From: Luteimonas suaedae
GTDB taxonomy: Bacteria > Pseudomonadota > Gammaproteobacteria > Xanthomonadales > Xanthomonadaceae
NCBI RefSeq assembly: GCF_008312895.1
Contig: NZ_VSSP01000001.1
Coordinates: 806,001-870,000 of the forward strand
Reading direction: 5' to 3'
Length of the DNA stretch: 64,000 nucleotides
Positions 1-10,535 of the stretch are shown piece after piece. The position numbers and the translations under genes are program-made. Under the pieces are notes generated by a model. The model did no database searches. It saw only the letters and a program-made list of their open reading frames with translations, and had not been told where the DNA came from. Position 1 is the stretch's first letter. The number at the start of each line of letters is the position of its first letter.

Positions 1-1
1 A

Positions 2-1192
2 GTGGTATTGGTCCTGTTGCTGGTGGCGCTGTGGCCGCGCGCGATGGAGGTCGACCTCGCCACCGCGACCGTCGGCGAGCTGCTGGTCACCGTCGACGAG
101 GAAGGCGAAACCCGGGTGCGCGAGCGCTACATGGTGTCAGCGCCGGCGGCCGGCGAGATCCGCCGCATCGAACTGGAACCGGGCGATCCGGTCGAGGCCG
201 GGCGCACGGTGGTGGCGCGGTTGCGTCCCTCGGCGCCGGTGCCGCTGGACGTGCGCACGCGCGCCGAGACCGAAGCCGCCATGCAGGCGGCCCAGGCCGC
301 ACTCGGACGCGCGCAGGCCGAGCGCGCGCGCGCCGCGACCGTGGCCACGCGGGCGCAGCAGCGCTACGCCAGGTTGCGCGACCTGCAGGACAGCGGCGCC
401 ATCGCCCGCGACACGATGGAGGCGCAACAGGCCGAGGCGCAGGCGGCGCGCGACGCCGTCGAATCGGCAGAGCATGCAGTCGAACAGGCGCGGCACGAAC
501 TGGCGGCCGCGCGCGCGCGGCTGATCCGGCAAGGCGCCGTCGCGGAGGACCCCGCGCCCGATGCATCCGATGCCGGCGACATCGACGGCGACGACCTGCT
601 GGTGTTCGCACCGGTCGACGGCGTGGTGCTCCGGCGCCTGCGCGAGAGCCGCGGCGTGGTACCCGCCGGCGCGGAGCTACTGGAAGTCGGCGACGCCCGC
701 GGCCTGGAGATCGTTTCCGACCTGCTGTCTTCCGAGGCGGTGGGGGTATCGTCCGGCGATCCGGTGCGGATCGAGCAGTGGGGCGGCGGCGAGACGCTGC
801 GCGGACGGGTGCGGCGGATCGAGCCGGCCGGTTTCCTCAAGATCTCGGCGCTGGGGGTCGAGGAACAACGCGTCAACGTGATCATCGATTTCGAGGATCC
901 GGTGGAGGCGCGCGAGGCGCTCGGCGACGCCTACCGGGTCGAGGTGCGGATCGTGGTCTGGCAAAAGCCCGATGCCCTCAAGCTGCCGGTCGGCAGCCTG
1001 TTCCGCGAGGGCGGGGACTGGGCGGTGTTCGTCGCCGAGGACGGCCGCGCACGGCTGCGTACCTTGACCCTGGGGCCGCGCAACGACCGCGAGGCGGAAG
1101 TGGAAGAAGGCCTGCGCGAAGGCGAGCAGGTGGTGCTGTATCCGGCCGACGATCTGCGCGACGGCGCACGCATCAAACCGCGCGGGGACTGA
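2..1192 (+). CDS. HlyD-family efflux periplasmic adaptor subunit (5' partial)
   Basis: Periplasmic adaptor (membrane fusion protein) linking an inner-membrane exporter to an outer-membrane channel. The first residues visible form a hydrophobic anchor. A biotinyl-lipoyl-like half follows (about 45-75, with the VSAPAAGEIRRI motif), then a long Ala/Gln/Arg-rich coiled-coil hairpin (about 85-185), the second lipoyl half (FAPVDGVVLRRL, about 200) and a beta-barrel region to residue 396. The frame is open to the window edge, and the GTG at position 2 lies inside the anchor, so the true start is probably a few codons upstream. The exporter partner is not in the window; the next gene is convergent. 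The family is clear, but the substrate cannot be told. Confidence 0.85.
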   Translation: MVLVLLLVALWPRAMEVDLATATVGELLVTVDEEGETRVRERYMVSAPAAGEIRRIELEPGDPVEAGRTVVARLRPSAPVPLDVRTRAETEAAMQAAQAALGRAQAERARAATVATRAQQRYARLRDLQDSGAIARDTMEAQQAEAQAARDAVESAEHAVEQARHELAAARARLIRQGAVAEDPAPDASDAGDIDGDDLLVFAPVDGVVLRRLRESRGVVPAGAELLEVGDARGLEIVSDLLSSEAVGVSSGDPVRIEQWGGGETLRGRVRRIEPAGFLKISALGVEEQRVNVIIDFEDPVEAREALGDAYRVEVRIVVWQKPDALKLPVGSLFREGGDWAVFVAEDGRARLRTLTLGPRNDREAEVEEGLREGEQVVLYPADDLRDGARIKPRGD

Positions 1193-1276
1193 ATCGAGCT
1201 GTCAGGTGCACGCGGCCGGCCATGGCCGCATCGTTCTTCGTCGGTCCTGCTCAGGATGATCGGCAACGATTTTCCG

Positions 1277-3172
<1,896 letters not shown>

Positions 3173-3290
3173 AGTCTACCGGCTGCCCGCCTCCGGGGGC
3201 TGATGGCCGGCTGACCGGACCCCCTGTTCGCCGGTCGCCGCAGGCAGTACATTTGCGCCACGATCGACCACCCACCAGCGGAGCACGCCC

Positions 3291-3392
3291 ATGGCCAAGA
3301 GCCTGGACAAGAAGAAGGAAGACAAGAAGAAGCCGGAAAAGTCGCTGAAGGAAAAGCGCGCGGCCAAGAAGGACAAGAAAGCCGGCAAATGA
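3291..3392 (+). CDS. Small lysine-rich protein, 33 residues
   Basis: Short reading frame reading MAKSLDKKKEDKKKPEKS and ending KKDKKAGK. About half of its residues are Lys and there is no hydrophobic segment, so it is a soluble, very basic protein, possibly nucleic-acid- or ribosome-associated (inference). A GCGGAGCACGCCC stretch with a weak GGAG precedes the ATG. A perfect rho-independent terminator begins inside the last codons, which marks the frame as a real transcription unit end. It is too short for many gene finders. Similar tiny KKxKK proteins occur in related genomes, but I know of no function. Confidence 0.65.
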   Translation: MAKSLDKKKEDKKKPEKSLKEKRAAKKDKKAGK

Positions 3393-3404
3393 GCCGGCTT
3401 TTTT
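3379..3404 (+). terminator. Rho-independent terminator overlapping the small-protein stop codon
   Basis: Perfect 8-bp stem AAGCCGGC/GCCGGCTT (3379-3386 and 3393-3400) around the six-base loop AAATGA, followed by six T residues (3399-3404). The TGA stop codon lies in the loop, so a terminating ribosome covers the hairpin. Confidence 0.85.
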
Positions 3405-3441
3405 GTTGCGCGACTGCAGGAACCCGGCAGCTGGCCTCCTC

Positions 3442-3582
3442 GTAGGAGCGCCCCATGGGCGCGATACCGCGGCTGTCGACAGGATCCGGCGGATGCCGCG
3501 ACTCTGGACCGGCAAACACATCGGTCATCGGCGTCGCCGGCGGCGATGCGCCCGCGGCATCGAGCGCATGGCGCGCTCCTAC
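3442..3582. repeat. 140-bp element with inverted GTAGGAGCGC ends, copy 1
   Basis: Begins GTAGGAGCGCCCCATGGGC and ends GCATGGCGCGCTCCTAC, so the termini are inverted relative to one another. The interior carries GACAGGATCCGGCGGATGCCGCG and CGGCGATGCGCCCGCGGCAT stretches shared with copies 2 and 3. It has no coding capacity. It resembles a doublet of REP palindromes or a MITE of the Xanthomonadales type. Confidence 0.8.
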
Positions 3583-3631
3583 GCGAACGCCAGACGCGGC
3601 TTGAACGAATCGCCGCCGAGGTTGCCACACC

Positions 3632-3772
3632 GTAGGAGCGCCCCATGGGCGCGATACCGCGGCTGTCGGCAGGATCCGGCGGATGCCGCGATTCTGGACC
3701 GGCAAACACACCGGCCACCGGTGTCGCCGGCGGCGATGCGCCCGCGGCATCGCGCGCGTGGCGCGCTCCTAC
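3632..3772. repeat. 140-bp element with inverted GTAGGAGCGC ends, copy 2
   Basis: Near-identical to copy 1 and repeated in direct orientation exactly 190 bp later. The flanking 38 bp (GCGAACGCCAG..CGAATCGCCGCCG) is duplicated too, so the tandem unit is 190 bp (about 3442-3620 and 3632-3810). It lies just beyond the 3' end of the selO gene. Confidence 0.8.
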
Positions 3773-3823
3773 GCGAACGCCAGGCGCGGCTCCAACGAAT
3801 CGCCGCCGGCGCGGCGCTTCACC

Positions 3824-5383
3824 CTACGAACTGCAGGACAGCATCGAACACCCGGCACGGTCGCGGGCCCAGTCCGGCCGCCGGGCGGCGAACTGTTCGC
3901 GGCCGGGTTGCTCCTCGTACGGCCGACGCATCACCTCCAGCAGCTCGTGGATACCGCCGTAGTCGCCTGCGTGGGCGCGATCGATCGCCTGCTGCGCCAG
4001 GTAGTTGCGCAGCACGTAGCGCGGGTTGGCGGCGTTCATCCGTTCGCGGCGCTGCTGCGGCGTCAGCGGGTCGTCGTGCAGCCGCGCCGCGTAGCGCGCC
4101 AGCCAGTCGAGGAAGCCGTCCTCGTGCGCGCGCAGCTTGCCGTCGTCGTAGAACGCGTCGCGCAGCGGGCCCAGCGCCGGCTGGTCCGGATCGAACTCGG
4201 CCAGGCCGCGGAAGAACAGGGTCATGTCGACCTCGCCGGCGTGCAGCAGCCCGTACAGCTGCGCGGCGAGCGCCGGGTCGTCGTCGCGGCACTCGGCCAG
4301 GCCCAGCTTGCGCGCGACGTTGTCGCGATCGGCCTGCACGAACGCGGCGCCGTAGCGGTCGAGCCCGGCCTGCAGCGGCTCGATCCCGTCGAACAGCGGC
4401 GACAGCGCCTGCGCCAGGCGCGACAAATTCCAGTGCGCGACGCGCGGTTGCCAGCCGAAACGGTAGCGGCGGCCATGGGCGTCGGTGGTGTTCGGGGTCC
4501 AGTCCGGGTCGTAGTCGTCGATCCAGCCGTACGGGCCGTAGTCGATGGTCAGGCCGAGGATCGACATGTTGTCGGTGTTGAGCACGCCGTGCACGAACCC
4601 GACCCGCATCCAGTGCGCGACCAGCACCGCGGTGCGCTCGCAGACCTGCGCGAACCAGTCGCCGTACAGCGCCTCGCCCTCGCCTGCCAGCTCAGGAAAA
4701 TCGCGGCGAATGGTGAAGTCGGCCAGCCTGCGCAGCAGGTCGACGTCGCCGCGCGAGGCCGGCAGCTCGAACGTACCGAAGCGGATGAACGACGGCGCCA
4801 CCCGGCAGACGACCGCGCCGGGCTCGTCCCGGGGATGGCCGTCGTAGAACATGTCGCGCTCGACCGCCTCGCCGGTCGTCACCAGGCTCAGCGCGCGGGT
4901 GGTCGGCACGCCGAGGTGGTGCATGGCCTCGCTGCACAGGAACTCGCGGATCGACGAGCGCAGCACGGCGCGGCCATCGGCCGTGCGCGAATACGGCGTC
5001 TTGCCCGCGCCCTTGAGCTGCAGTTCCCAGCGGCCGCCGTCGGCGCCGATCGCCTCGCCCAGCGTGATCGCGCGTCCGTCGCCGAGTTGCCCGGCCCACT
5101 GCCCGAACTGGTGGCCGCCGTAGTTGGCGGCGAACGGCGCCATGCCGTCGAGTAGCGCATTGCCGGCGAACACCTGCGCGAACTCCGGCGAGGCAACATC
5201 GGCCTCGGAAAACCCCAGCGCGTCCGCCATCTCGCGCGAATGCGCGATCAGCTTTGGCGCCGGCACCGGGGTAGGCGTCACCCGCGACCACGCCGCGCCT
5301 TGCACCTGGCGCAGGCGCGGGCCCGTCTCCGGATCGCCGGGCAGGTCACGCAGGAACGCATTGTCGAACCGTGGCAGCTGCAT
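3824..5383 (-). CDS. selO: Protein adenylyltransferase SelO (YdiU family)
   Basis: Pseudokinase-fold enzyme of 519 residues that transfers AMP from ATP to Ser, Thr or Tyr of target proteins and is linked to oxidative-stress redox control. The ATG gives the typical N-terminus ([17 protein letters not shown]). Other family blocks are [18 protein letters not shown], the [24 protein letters not shown] nucleotide-binding stretch, [28 protein letters not shown] with the inverted active-site Asn/Asp pair, and [15 protein letters not shown]. It ends SCSS, the conserved tail that carries selenocysteine in animal SelO; here it is plain Cys. Open frame continues upstream of the ATG, but that part has no family similarity and is excluded. 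Confidence 0.92.
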   Translation of the reverse strand: MQLPRFDNAFLRDLPGDPETGPRLRQVQGAAWSRVTPTPVPAPKLIAHSREMADALGFSEADVASPEFAQVFAGNALLDGMAPFAANYGGHQFGQWAGQLGDGRAITLGEAIGADGGRWELQLKGAGKTPYSRTADGRAVLRSSIREFLCSEAMHHLGVPTTRALSLVTTGEAVERDMFYDGHPRDEPGAVVCRVAPSFIRFGTFELPASRGDVDLLRRLADFTIRRDFPELAGEGEALYGDWFAQVCERTAVLVAHWMRVGFVHGVLNTDNMSILGLTIDYGPYGWIDDYDPDWTPNTTDAHGRRYRFGWQPRVAHWNLSRLAQALSPLFDGIEPLQAGLDRYGAAFVQADRDNVARKLGLAECRDDDPALAAQLYGLLHAGEVDMTLFFRGLAEFDPDQPALGPLRDAFYDDGKLRAHEDGFLDWLARYAARLHDDPLTPQQRRERMNAANPRYVLRNYLAQQAIDRAHAGDYGGIHELLEVMRRPYEEQPGREQFAARRPDWARDRAGCSMLSCSS

Positions 5384-5906
5384 CGTCGCGAGCCTATCAG
5401 GGCGCCCGCCAACGCAGCGGGAACGGCGCCGCCGCCTGCCGGAACGGCCGGCACGCGCCGCTTTCACGCGGAAATGACCCCCATGGCCTAGCCGTGTCAT
5501 GCAGTGTATTTCGGGAGCAGGCGAGGTTGCGGGCTTCGGAGCCGGCGGCGCCCGGGCCGGGACATGCTCCCCGGCTCGGTCTGGCCATCCATGGCCCGAC
5601 TCGCCGCCGCAGCCCGTGCCGCTTCGCGGCCCGGTCCGGTCCGGCGCAGCGCGCCGGGCGTTCGCACAGGCCGCGCGGCAGTGCCGCGCAAGCGGCCCGT
5701 GCTCACCCATGGCCTGCTTGTCCGCACATCCCGGCACGGGCGCGCCGCATCGGCGATTTGCTTTCGGATGCCCGGAAGCTCGCACGCGTCGGAGCGGGAA
5801 CGGCGCCGGACATAGCTCAACCGCCACGACGAGACGTTCGCGCCGGAGGCGTAGAATGCCCGGTTGCCCCGAACGGCTGCCCGCTGGCGCCGAACAGAGA
5901 TTGTCC
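5384..5906. other. Intergenic region between selO and the helicase gene (no gene seen)
   Basis: 523 bp between divergent genes, with no frame of convincing composition. A TAGAAT box at 5852-5857 lies about 50 bp before the helicase start and is the best -10 candidate for it, but no good -35 accompanies it. DeaD-type genes often have long 5' leaders, so part of this stretch may be transcribed leader (inference). Confidence 0.4.
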
Positions 5907-7706
5907 ATGAGCGCCGAAACCGCCCACGATATCCGCTTCACCGATCTTGCCCTCTCCGAACCGCTGCTGCGCGCGCTGGCCGACGTCGGCTATGAGTCGC
6001 CGTCGCCGATCCAGGCCGCGACCATTCCGCCGCTGCTGGCCGGCCGCGACGTGCTCGGCCAGGCGCAGACCGGCACCGGCAAGACCGCCGCGTTCGCGTT
6101 GCCGGTCCTCAACCAGCTCGACCCGGCCGCAAGGAAACCGCAGGCGCTGGTGCTGGCGCCGACCCGGGAACTGGCGATCCAGGTCGCCGAGGCGTTCCAC
6201 AAGTACGCCCGCCACCTGCCCGGCTTCCACGTGCTGCCGGTGTACGGCGGCCAGGGCTACGGGCCGCAGCTGAGCGCGCTCAAGCGCGGCGTGCACGTGG
6301 TGGTCGGCACGCCGGGGCGCGTGATCGACCATCTCGAGCGCGGCACGCTGGACCTGTCGGAACTGCGCTGCCTGGTGCTGGACGAAGCCGACGAGATGCT
6401 GCGCATGGGCTTCATCGACGATGTCGAGGCGGTGCTGAAGAAGACCCCCGAGACCCGGCAGGTCGCGCTGTTCTCGGCGACGATGCCACAACAGATCCGG
6501 CGCATCGCGCAGACCTACCTCAAGGATCCGGTCGAGATCGCGATCAAGTCGACCACCACCACCGCGGCCAACATCCGCCAGCGCTACTGGATGGTCAGCG
6601 GCGTCAACAAGCTCGACGCGCTCACCCGCATCCTCGAGGCCGAGCCCTTCGACGGCATGCTGGTGTTCGCGCGCACCAAGCTCGGCACCCAGGAGCTGGC
6701 CGATAAGCTGGCCGCTCGCGGGCTGTCGGCCGCGGCGATCCACGGCGACGTGGAGCAGAAGCAGCGCGAGAAGCTGGTGCAGTCGCTCAAGGACGGCCGC
6801 ATCGACATCCTGGTCGCGACCGACGTCGCCGCGCGCGGACTCGACGTCGAGCGCATCAGCCACGTGCTGAACTACGACATTCCCTACGACACCGAGAGCT
6901 ATGTGCACCGCATCGGCCGTACCGGCCGCGCCGGGCGCAGCGGCGAGGCGATCCTGTTCGTGGCCCCGCGCGAGCGCGGCATGCTCGGCGCGATCGAGCG
7001 CGCGACACGGCAGAAGATCGAGCCGATGGAACTGCCGAGCGTCGAAACCGTCAACGAGCGCCGCGTCGCCAAGTTCCTCGAGCGCATCGGCAGCGGCCTG
7101 GAGAGCGGCCAGATCGGCCTGTTCCGCGAGCTGATCGAGCGCTACGAACGCGAGCACAACGTCCCCGCGGTCGAGATCGCGGCGGCGCTGGCGGGCCTGC
7201 TGCAGGGCGACACGCCGCTGCTGCTGGAACCGCCGCGCGCCCGTCCGAAGCCGGCCCCGGACCGCGGCGAACGTGCCGAAAGGAGTGAAAGGCGCCCCGA
7301 CCGCGGCGATGCGCGCCCGGCGGAGCGCCCACAAAAGCCGCGGGCGCCCCGCGACCAGGGCCCGCGCGCGCCGCAAGCCGGCATGGAAACCTTCCGCATC
7401 GAGGTCGGCCACCGCCATGGCGTGCAGCCCGGCAACATCGTCGGCGCGATCGCCAACGAGGCCGACCTGGAAAGCCGCTACATCGGCCGCATCGACATCC
7501 GCGACGACCACAGCCTGATCGACCTGCCGGAAGGCATGCCGCGCGAACTGATGGAACACCTCAAGCGCGTGCGCGTGGCCGGGCAGCAGCTGAGCCTGCG
7601 CCGTGCCGAAGCCGGCGACACAGACGCGCCGCCCCGCGGCAAGCGCCCCTTCGCCGGTCCGCCGCGCGGCAAGCCCGCCGGCCGTCCCAAGCCCGGAAAG
7701 CGCTGA
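5907..7706 (+). CDS. deaD: DEAD-box ATP-dependent RNA helicase (DeaD/CsdA type)
   Basis: RNA helicase of 599 residues for ribosome assembly and mRNA unwinding. RecA domain 1 has the Q motif ([10 protein letters not shown], about 31-40), Walker A AQTGTGKT (53-60), PTRELA, TPGR, DEAD (159-162) and SAT (190-192). RecA domain 2 has ARGLDVE and [12 protein letters not shown] low-complexity Pro/Arg linker (about 445-490) leads to a DbpA-type RNA-binding domain (starting [20 protein letters not shown]), and the end is a basic Gly/Pro/Lys tail. This order is that of DeaD/CsdA rather than RhlE or SrmB. The start ATG gives [14 protein letters not shown]; open frame upstream has no family similarity. 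Confidence 0.93.
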   Translation: MSAETAHDIRFTDLALSEPLLRALADVGYESPSPIQAATIPPLLAGRDVLGQAQTGTGKTAAFALPVLNQLDPAARKPQALVLAPTRELAIQVAEAFHKYARHLPGFHVLPVYGGQGYGPQLSALKRGVHVVVGTPGRVIDHLERGTLDLSELRCLVLDEADEMLRMGFIDDVEAVLKKTPETRQVALFSATMPQQIRRIAQTYLKDPVEIAIKSTTTTAANIRQRYWMVSGVNKLDALTRILEAEPFDGMLVFARTKLGTQELADKLAARGLSAAAIHGDVEQKQREKLVQSLKDGRIDILVATDVAARGLDVERISHVLNYDIPYDTESYVHRIGRTGRAGRSGEAILFVAPRERGMLGAIERATRQKIEPMELPSVETVNERRVAKFLERIGSGLESGQIGLFRELIERYEREHNVPAVEIAAALAGLLQGDTPLLLEPPRARPKPAPDRGERAERSERRPDRGDARPAERPQKPRAPRDQGPRAPQAGMETFRIEVGHRHGVQPGNIVGAIANEADLESRYIGRIDIRDDHSLIDLPEGMPRELMEHLKRVRVAGQQLSLRRAEAGDTDAPPRGKRPFAGPPRGKPAGRPKPGKR

Positions 7707-7762
7707 GTCGCGAACGGCAGGCCGGTACCGGAGAACGGAAAAACTCCGGCTAGAATCCGGCG

Positions 7763-8518
7763 ATGTCCCGCATCCTGGTATTCCAGCACGTCGCCGCCGA
7801 ACCGCTCGGCACGCTCGATCCGTTGATCCGGCGCCGCGGGCATCGCATCCGCTTCGTCAACTTCGAACGCGAGCCGGACGCGCAGCCGAACATCGACCGC
7901 TACCGCGGCCTGGTGGTGCTGGGCGGGCCGATGAACGTCGACGATCGCGCCCGTCGCCCGCACCTGCGCACCGAACTGCTGGCGATCGAGCGCATGCTGC
8001 AGCAGGGCAAGCCGGTGCTGGGCATCTGCCTCGGCGCACAACTGCTCGCGCACGTGCTAGGCGCCGGCGTGACGCGCCGCCAACAGCCCGAGATCGGCTG
8101 GTATCCGCTGCACGTCACCGATGCCGGCCGCGGCGACCCGGTGCTGGCATCGCTGCAAACCGCCGCCCCGGTGTTCCAGTGGCACCGCTACCAGTTCGAG
8201 GTCCCGAGCGAAGCCGTGCATCTGGCGCGCACCGACACCTGCGAATCCCAGGCCTTCCGCTGGGGCGAGAACGCCTACGGCTTCCAGTTCCACCTGGAGA
8301 TGGACCAGCCCCTGGTCGAACGCTGGCTACACCACCCGCACTATCGCGAGGAACTGCTGGCCTCGGGCCTGCCGCATGACGCACGGGCGATCCAGGCGCA
8401 GACGCGGCAACACATCGCCACGATGCAGGCCAACGCCGACGCGGTGTTCAACAATTTCCTCGACCTCGTCGGCCGCCCGCAGAAGCTCTACACCCTGCCC
8501 ACGCGCGAATTCTTCTAG
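7763..8518 (+). CDS. Class I glutamine amidotransferase
   Basis: Stand-alone GATase1-fold protein of 251 residues. The nucleophile elbow is GICLGAQ with Cys89, and the rest of the triad is His177 and Glu179 in FQFHLEM. GGPMN near residue 54 forms the oxyanion loop. It resembles the GuaA-like lone amidotransferases that cleave glutamine or gamma-glutamyl compounds, and its acceptor is unknown. A TAGAAT box (7751-7756) ends only six bases before the ATG and no Shine-Dalgarno is visible, so the mRNA may be leaderless. The 3' end overlaps the convergent oxidase-like gene by 4 bp. Confidence 0.85.
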   Translation: MSRILVFQHVAAEPLGTLDPLIRRRGHRIRFVNFEREPDAQPNIDRYRGLVVLGGPMNVDDRARRPHLRTELLAIERMLQQGKPVLGICLGAQLLAHVLGAGVTRRQQPEIGWYPLHVTDAGRGDPVLASLQTAAPVFQWHRYQFEVPSEAVHLARTDTCESQAFRWGENAYGFQFHLEMDQPLVERWLHHPHYREELLASGLPHDARAIQAQTRQHIATMQANADAVFNNFLDLVGRPQKLYTLPTREFF

Positions 8519-9015
8519 GGCAGGTCCACGCGCTCGTTGCCGGCCGCCCTTCCGCGATCGCCGGTCACCGCGGCGCTGGCGATGTCCAGCGCCTTGCCGA
8601 TGGCGGTGCCGGGGCCTTCCCAGTATTCGGCCGTCCTGGCGTCGACGTGGATCAGGCGCAGCTGCGGGTCGTGCTCGCCTTCCGGGAAGAAGACCCGCAT
8701 CGTCGGCGACCACAGCTGCTCGAGCTTGGCGCGATCATCGACGATGGTGGCGATGCCCGACACGGAGACGTAGATGCCCCTGGACGGATTGGCATAGGCA
8801 ACGCTGACCTGCGGATTGGCGCCGATCTCCGCCACGTTGCCGCTGTCGGCACGGGTGATGAACCAGAGGTCGCCATCGAACTCGACCTCCTGCGTGCCCA
8901 TCGGCCGGCTCACCAGCCGGCCCTCCGGGGTCGCGGTGGTAAGCATGGCGATGTCCACGCCCTCGATGAGTCTGGCGAGCTTGCGGATGTGGTCGCTGCG
9001 GTCGTGGTCGCTCAC
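8515..9015 (-). CDS. Pyridoxamine 5'-phosphate oxidase-like general stress protein
   Basis: Split-barrel flavin-binding protein of 166 residues, like the general stress protein 26 family. Typical blocks are AMLTTATPEGRLVSRPM near the N-terminus, DLWFITRADSGNVAEI in the middle, and a C-terminal ARTAEYWEGPG. The GTG start at 9015 is chosen because GGAGGG sits seven bases upstream and the family usually begins with a short MSD-like N-terminus. An ATG at 9045 would add ten residues. It follows the threonine-synthase-like gene on the same strand and may be co-transcribed. Ligand unknown. Confidence 0.8.
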   Translation of the reverse strand: MSDHDRSDHIRKLARLIEGVDIAMLTTATPEGRLVSRPMGTQEVEFDGDLWFITRADSGNVAEIGANPQVSVAYANPSRGIYVSVSGIATIVDDRAKLEQLWSPTMRVFFPEGEHDPQLRLIHVDARTAEYWEGPGTAIGKALDIASAAVTGDRGRAAGNERVDLP

Positions 9016-9076
9016 GGAAGGGCCCTCCGCCGGAATTGCGCCCATGACAACGCAACTCCCGCATAAGGCGGGTGAA

Positions 9077-10354
9077 TCACCCGGCGTTAACGCCGTCGCC
9101 AGCCTGCAACAGGTGCCGCAATGCCGGCAGATACTTCTCCGCCGAGCCGGTGTTGACAGCGACCACGCGCTCGCCGGCGGCCAGCAGGCCGCGGTCGAGC
9201 AGCTGCGGCAACGCCGCCAGGCACGCCGCCCCTTCCGGCGAGATCCAGTCCCGGGTGCTCCGCCACCGGGCCACGAGTTCTTGCGCGATCTCGGCCTCGC
9301 TCACCGCCACCGCCGCGCCGCCGCTGGCGCGCACGATCTGCAGCACGCGGAAGTGGCCGACGCCGCCGGGCACGTTGAGCCCGATGGCGAGGGTCGCGCC
9401 CGCGGGCAATGCCGTCGTGTCGTCGGCGCCGTCGTCGAAGGCGCGCACCAGTGGCGCGGTCGAGGCGCTCTGCACGCACAGCATGCGCGGCCGCGCGCTG
9501 CCGATCAGGCCGAGCGCCTCGAGCTCGTCCCAGGCCTTCCACATGCCGAGCACGCCGGTGCCGCCCCCGGTCGGGTAGATCACCGCATCCGGCAGCGACC
9601 AGCGCGTCTCGCCGTGCGCGGGCTCCGCCAGTTCCAGGCCGAGCGATTTCTTGCCCTCGATGCGCCAGCCCGGTTCCTGGAAGGTCGCGACCGAGAAATA
9701 GCCCTGCGGCAGGTAGCGCTCGCGCAGCAGCGCCGCCGCCTCGCGGATGGTGGGACCGGCGAGCTCGAGAATGACCTGTTGCGGGTGGCGGTGCGCGGCA
9801 GCGGCGACGTTGCCGAGGATCGGCATCGGCGTATCGCCCGGCATCGCCACGACCACCGACAACCCGCCCGCCAGCGCGTAGCGCACCAGTGAATCGCCGG
9901 CGTTGCCCTGGGTCGGCACCGCGAGCTTGGATAGCCCCAGCCGCCGCGCCTGGGCGACGACCATCGCCATCCCGCGGTCCTTGAAGCTCTGGGTCGGATT
10001 GGCACCAAATCCCGGATGCGCCCTGCCCTCGTCCTTGACCCGCAGGTCGAGCGCGGCGCGGCGCGCGAGCGGATGGTCGCGGTAGTCGAGCAGCGGGGTG
10101 TTACCTTCACCGAGCGCGACCACATGCGCGGCATCGGCGGGATCCGACACGTCCAGCGCCATCAGCGCGCCAAAGCGCCACATGTCACGGCGCCCCGGGT
10201 CGTACCAGGCCGCATGCGGCCTGTCCGCCGCCAAGCGCTCGAGGTCGAGCACCATCTCCAGCGGCCGGCCGTCGGCCGGGTCGAGGTTCATCGGCGCGTC
10301 GGCCGGGTACTCGACCGCCGACCCGAGACCACGCAGGCAGCGCACGTAGCTCAT
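9077..10354 (-). CDS. Threonine synthase-like PLP-dependent enzyme
   Basis: Fold-type II pyridoxal-phosphate enzyme of 425 residues. The cofactor lysine is Lys125 in NPTQSFKDRGMA, and other marks are GEGNTPLL, PTQGNAGDS, YPTGGGTGVLGMWKA and a Ser-containing C-terminal VNTGSAEKY. This is the short threonine synthase pattern: O-phosphohomoserine to threonine. Related enzymes of this shape include threonine dehydratases and diaminopropionate-type lyases, so the reaction is likely rather than certain, and the organism may carry another thrC in its thr operon. It begins 4 bp after the small membrane protein gene, as the third gene of a trhO operon. Confidence 0.75.
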   Translation of the reverse strand: MSYVRCLRGLGSAVEYPADAPMNLDPADGRPLEMVLDLERLAADRPHAAWYDPGRRDMWRFGALMALDVSDPADAAHVVALGEGNTPLLDYRDHPLARRAALDLRVKDEGRAHPGFGANPTQSFKDRGMAMVVAQARRLGLSKLAVPTQGNAGDSLVRYALAGGLSVVVAMPGDTPMPILGNVAAAAHRHPQQVILELAGPTIREAAALLRERYLPQGYFSVATFQEPGWRIEGKKSLGLELAEPAHGETRWSLPDAVIYPTGGGTGVLGMWKAWDELEALGLIGSARPRMLCVQSASTAPLVRAFDDGADDTTALPAGATLAIGLNVPGGVGHFRVLQIVRASGGAAVAVSEAEIAQELVARWRSTRDWISPEGAACLAALPQLLDRGLLAAGERVVAVNTGSAEKYLPALRHLLQAGDGVNAG

Positions 10355-10358
10355 CGGC

Positions 10359-10535
10359 TCATGGCCCGAGCACGTGGATCACCTCGGCCAGTTCCGGCCA
10401 GCCGAACAGCGGCGCGAGGAACCAGTACGCGCCGACGATCACCAGCAGCCACATCGCCAGCTTCAGCGCGAAACCGACCAGCTTGAAGGCCAGGTACAGG
10501 CCGAGAACGATGACGACGATCCCGAGCCAGCTCAC
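10359..10535 (-). CDS. Small hydrophobic membrane protein, 58 residues
   Basis: Tiny protein beginning VSWLGIVVIVLGLYLAFKLV and ending FGWPELAEVIHVLGP. It has two hydrophobic segments (about 4-20 and 24-44), so it is probably a two-pass inner-membrane protein. The GTG start overlaps the TGA of the upstream trhO gene as GTGA, a typical translational-coupling junction and the reason for the start choice. The threonine-synthase-like gene begins 4 bp after its stop. No family recognised. Confidence 0.7.
   Translation of the reverse strand: MSWLGIVVIVLGLYLAFKLVGFALKLAMWLLVIVGAYWFLAPLFGWPELAEVIHVLGP

Noticed and set aside
3442-3772. CRISPR-like repetition
   Set aside because: Only two long units with inverted ends, no short regular repeats or unique spacers, and no cas genes.
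5384-5906. tRNA or other RNA gene in the largest core-region gap
   Set aside because: No T-arm motif (GTTCGA-type) or cloverleaf arrangement could be found.
5384-5941. N-terminal extension of SelO to 5941
   Set aside because: The extension has no family similarity, crosses the helicase start and precedes a typical SelO N-terminus.
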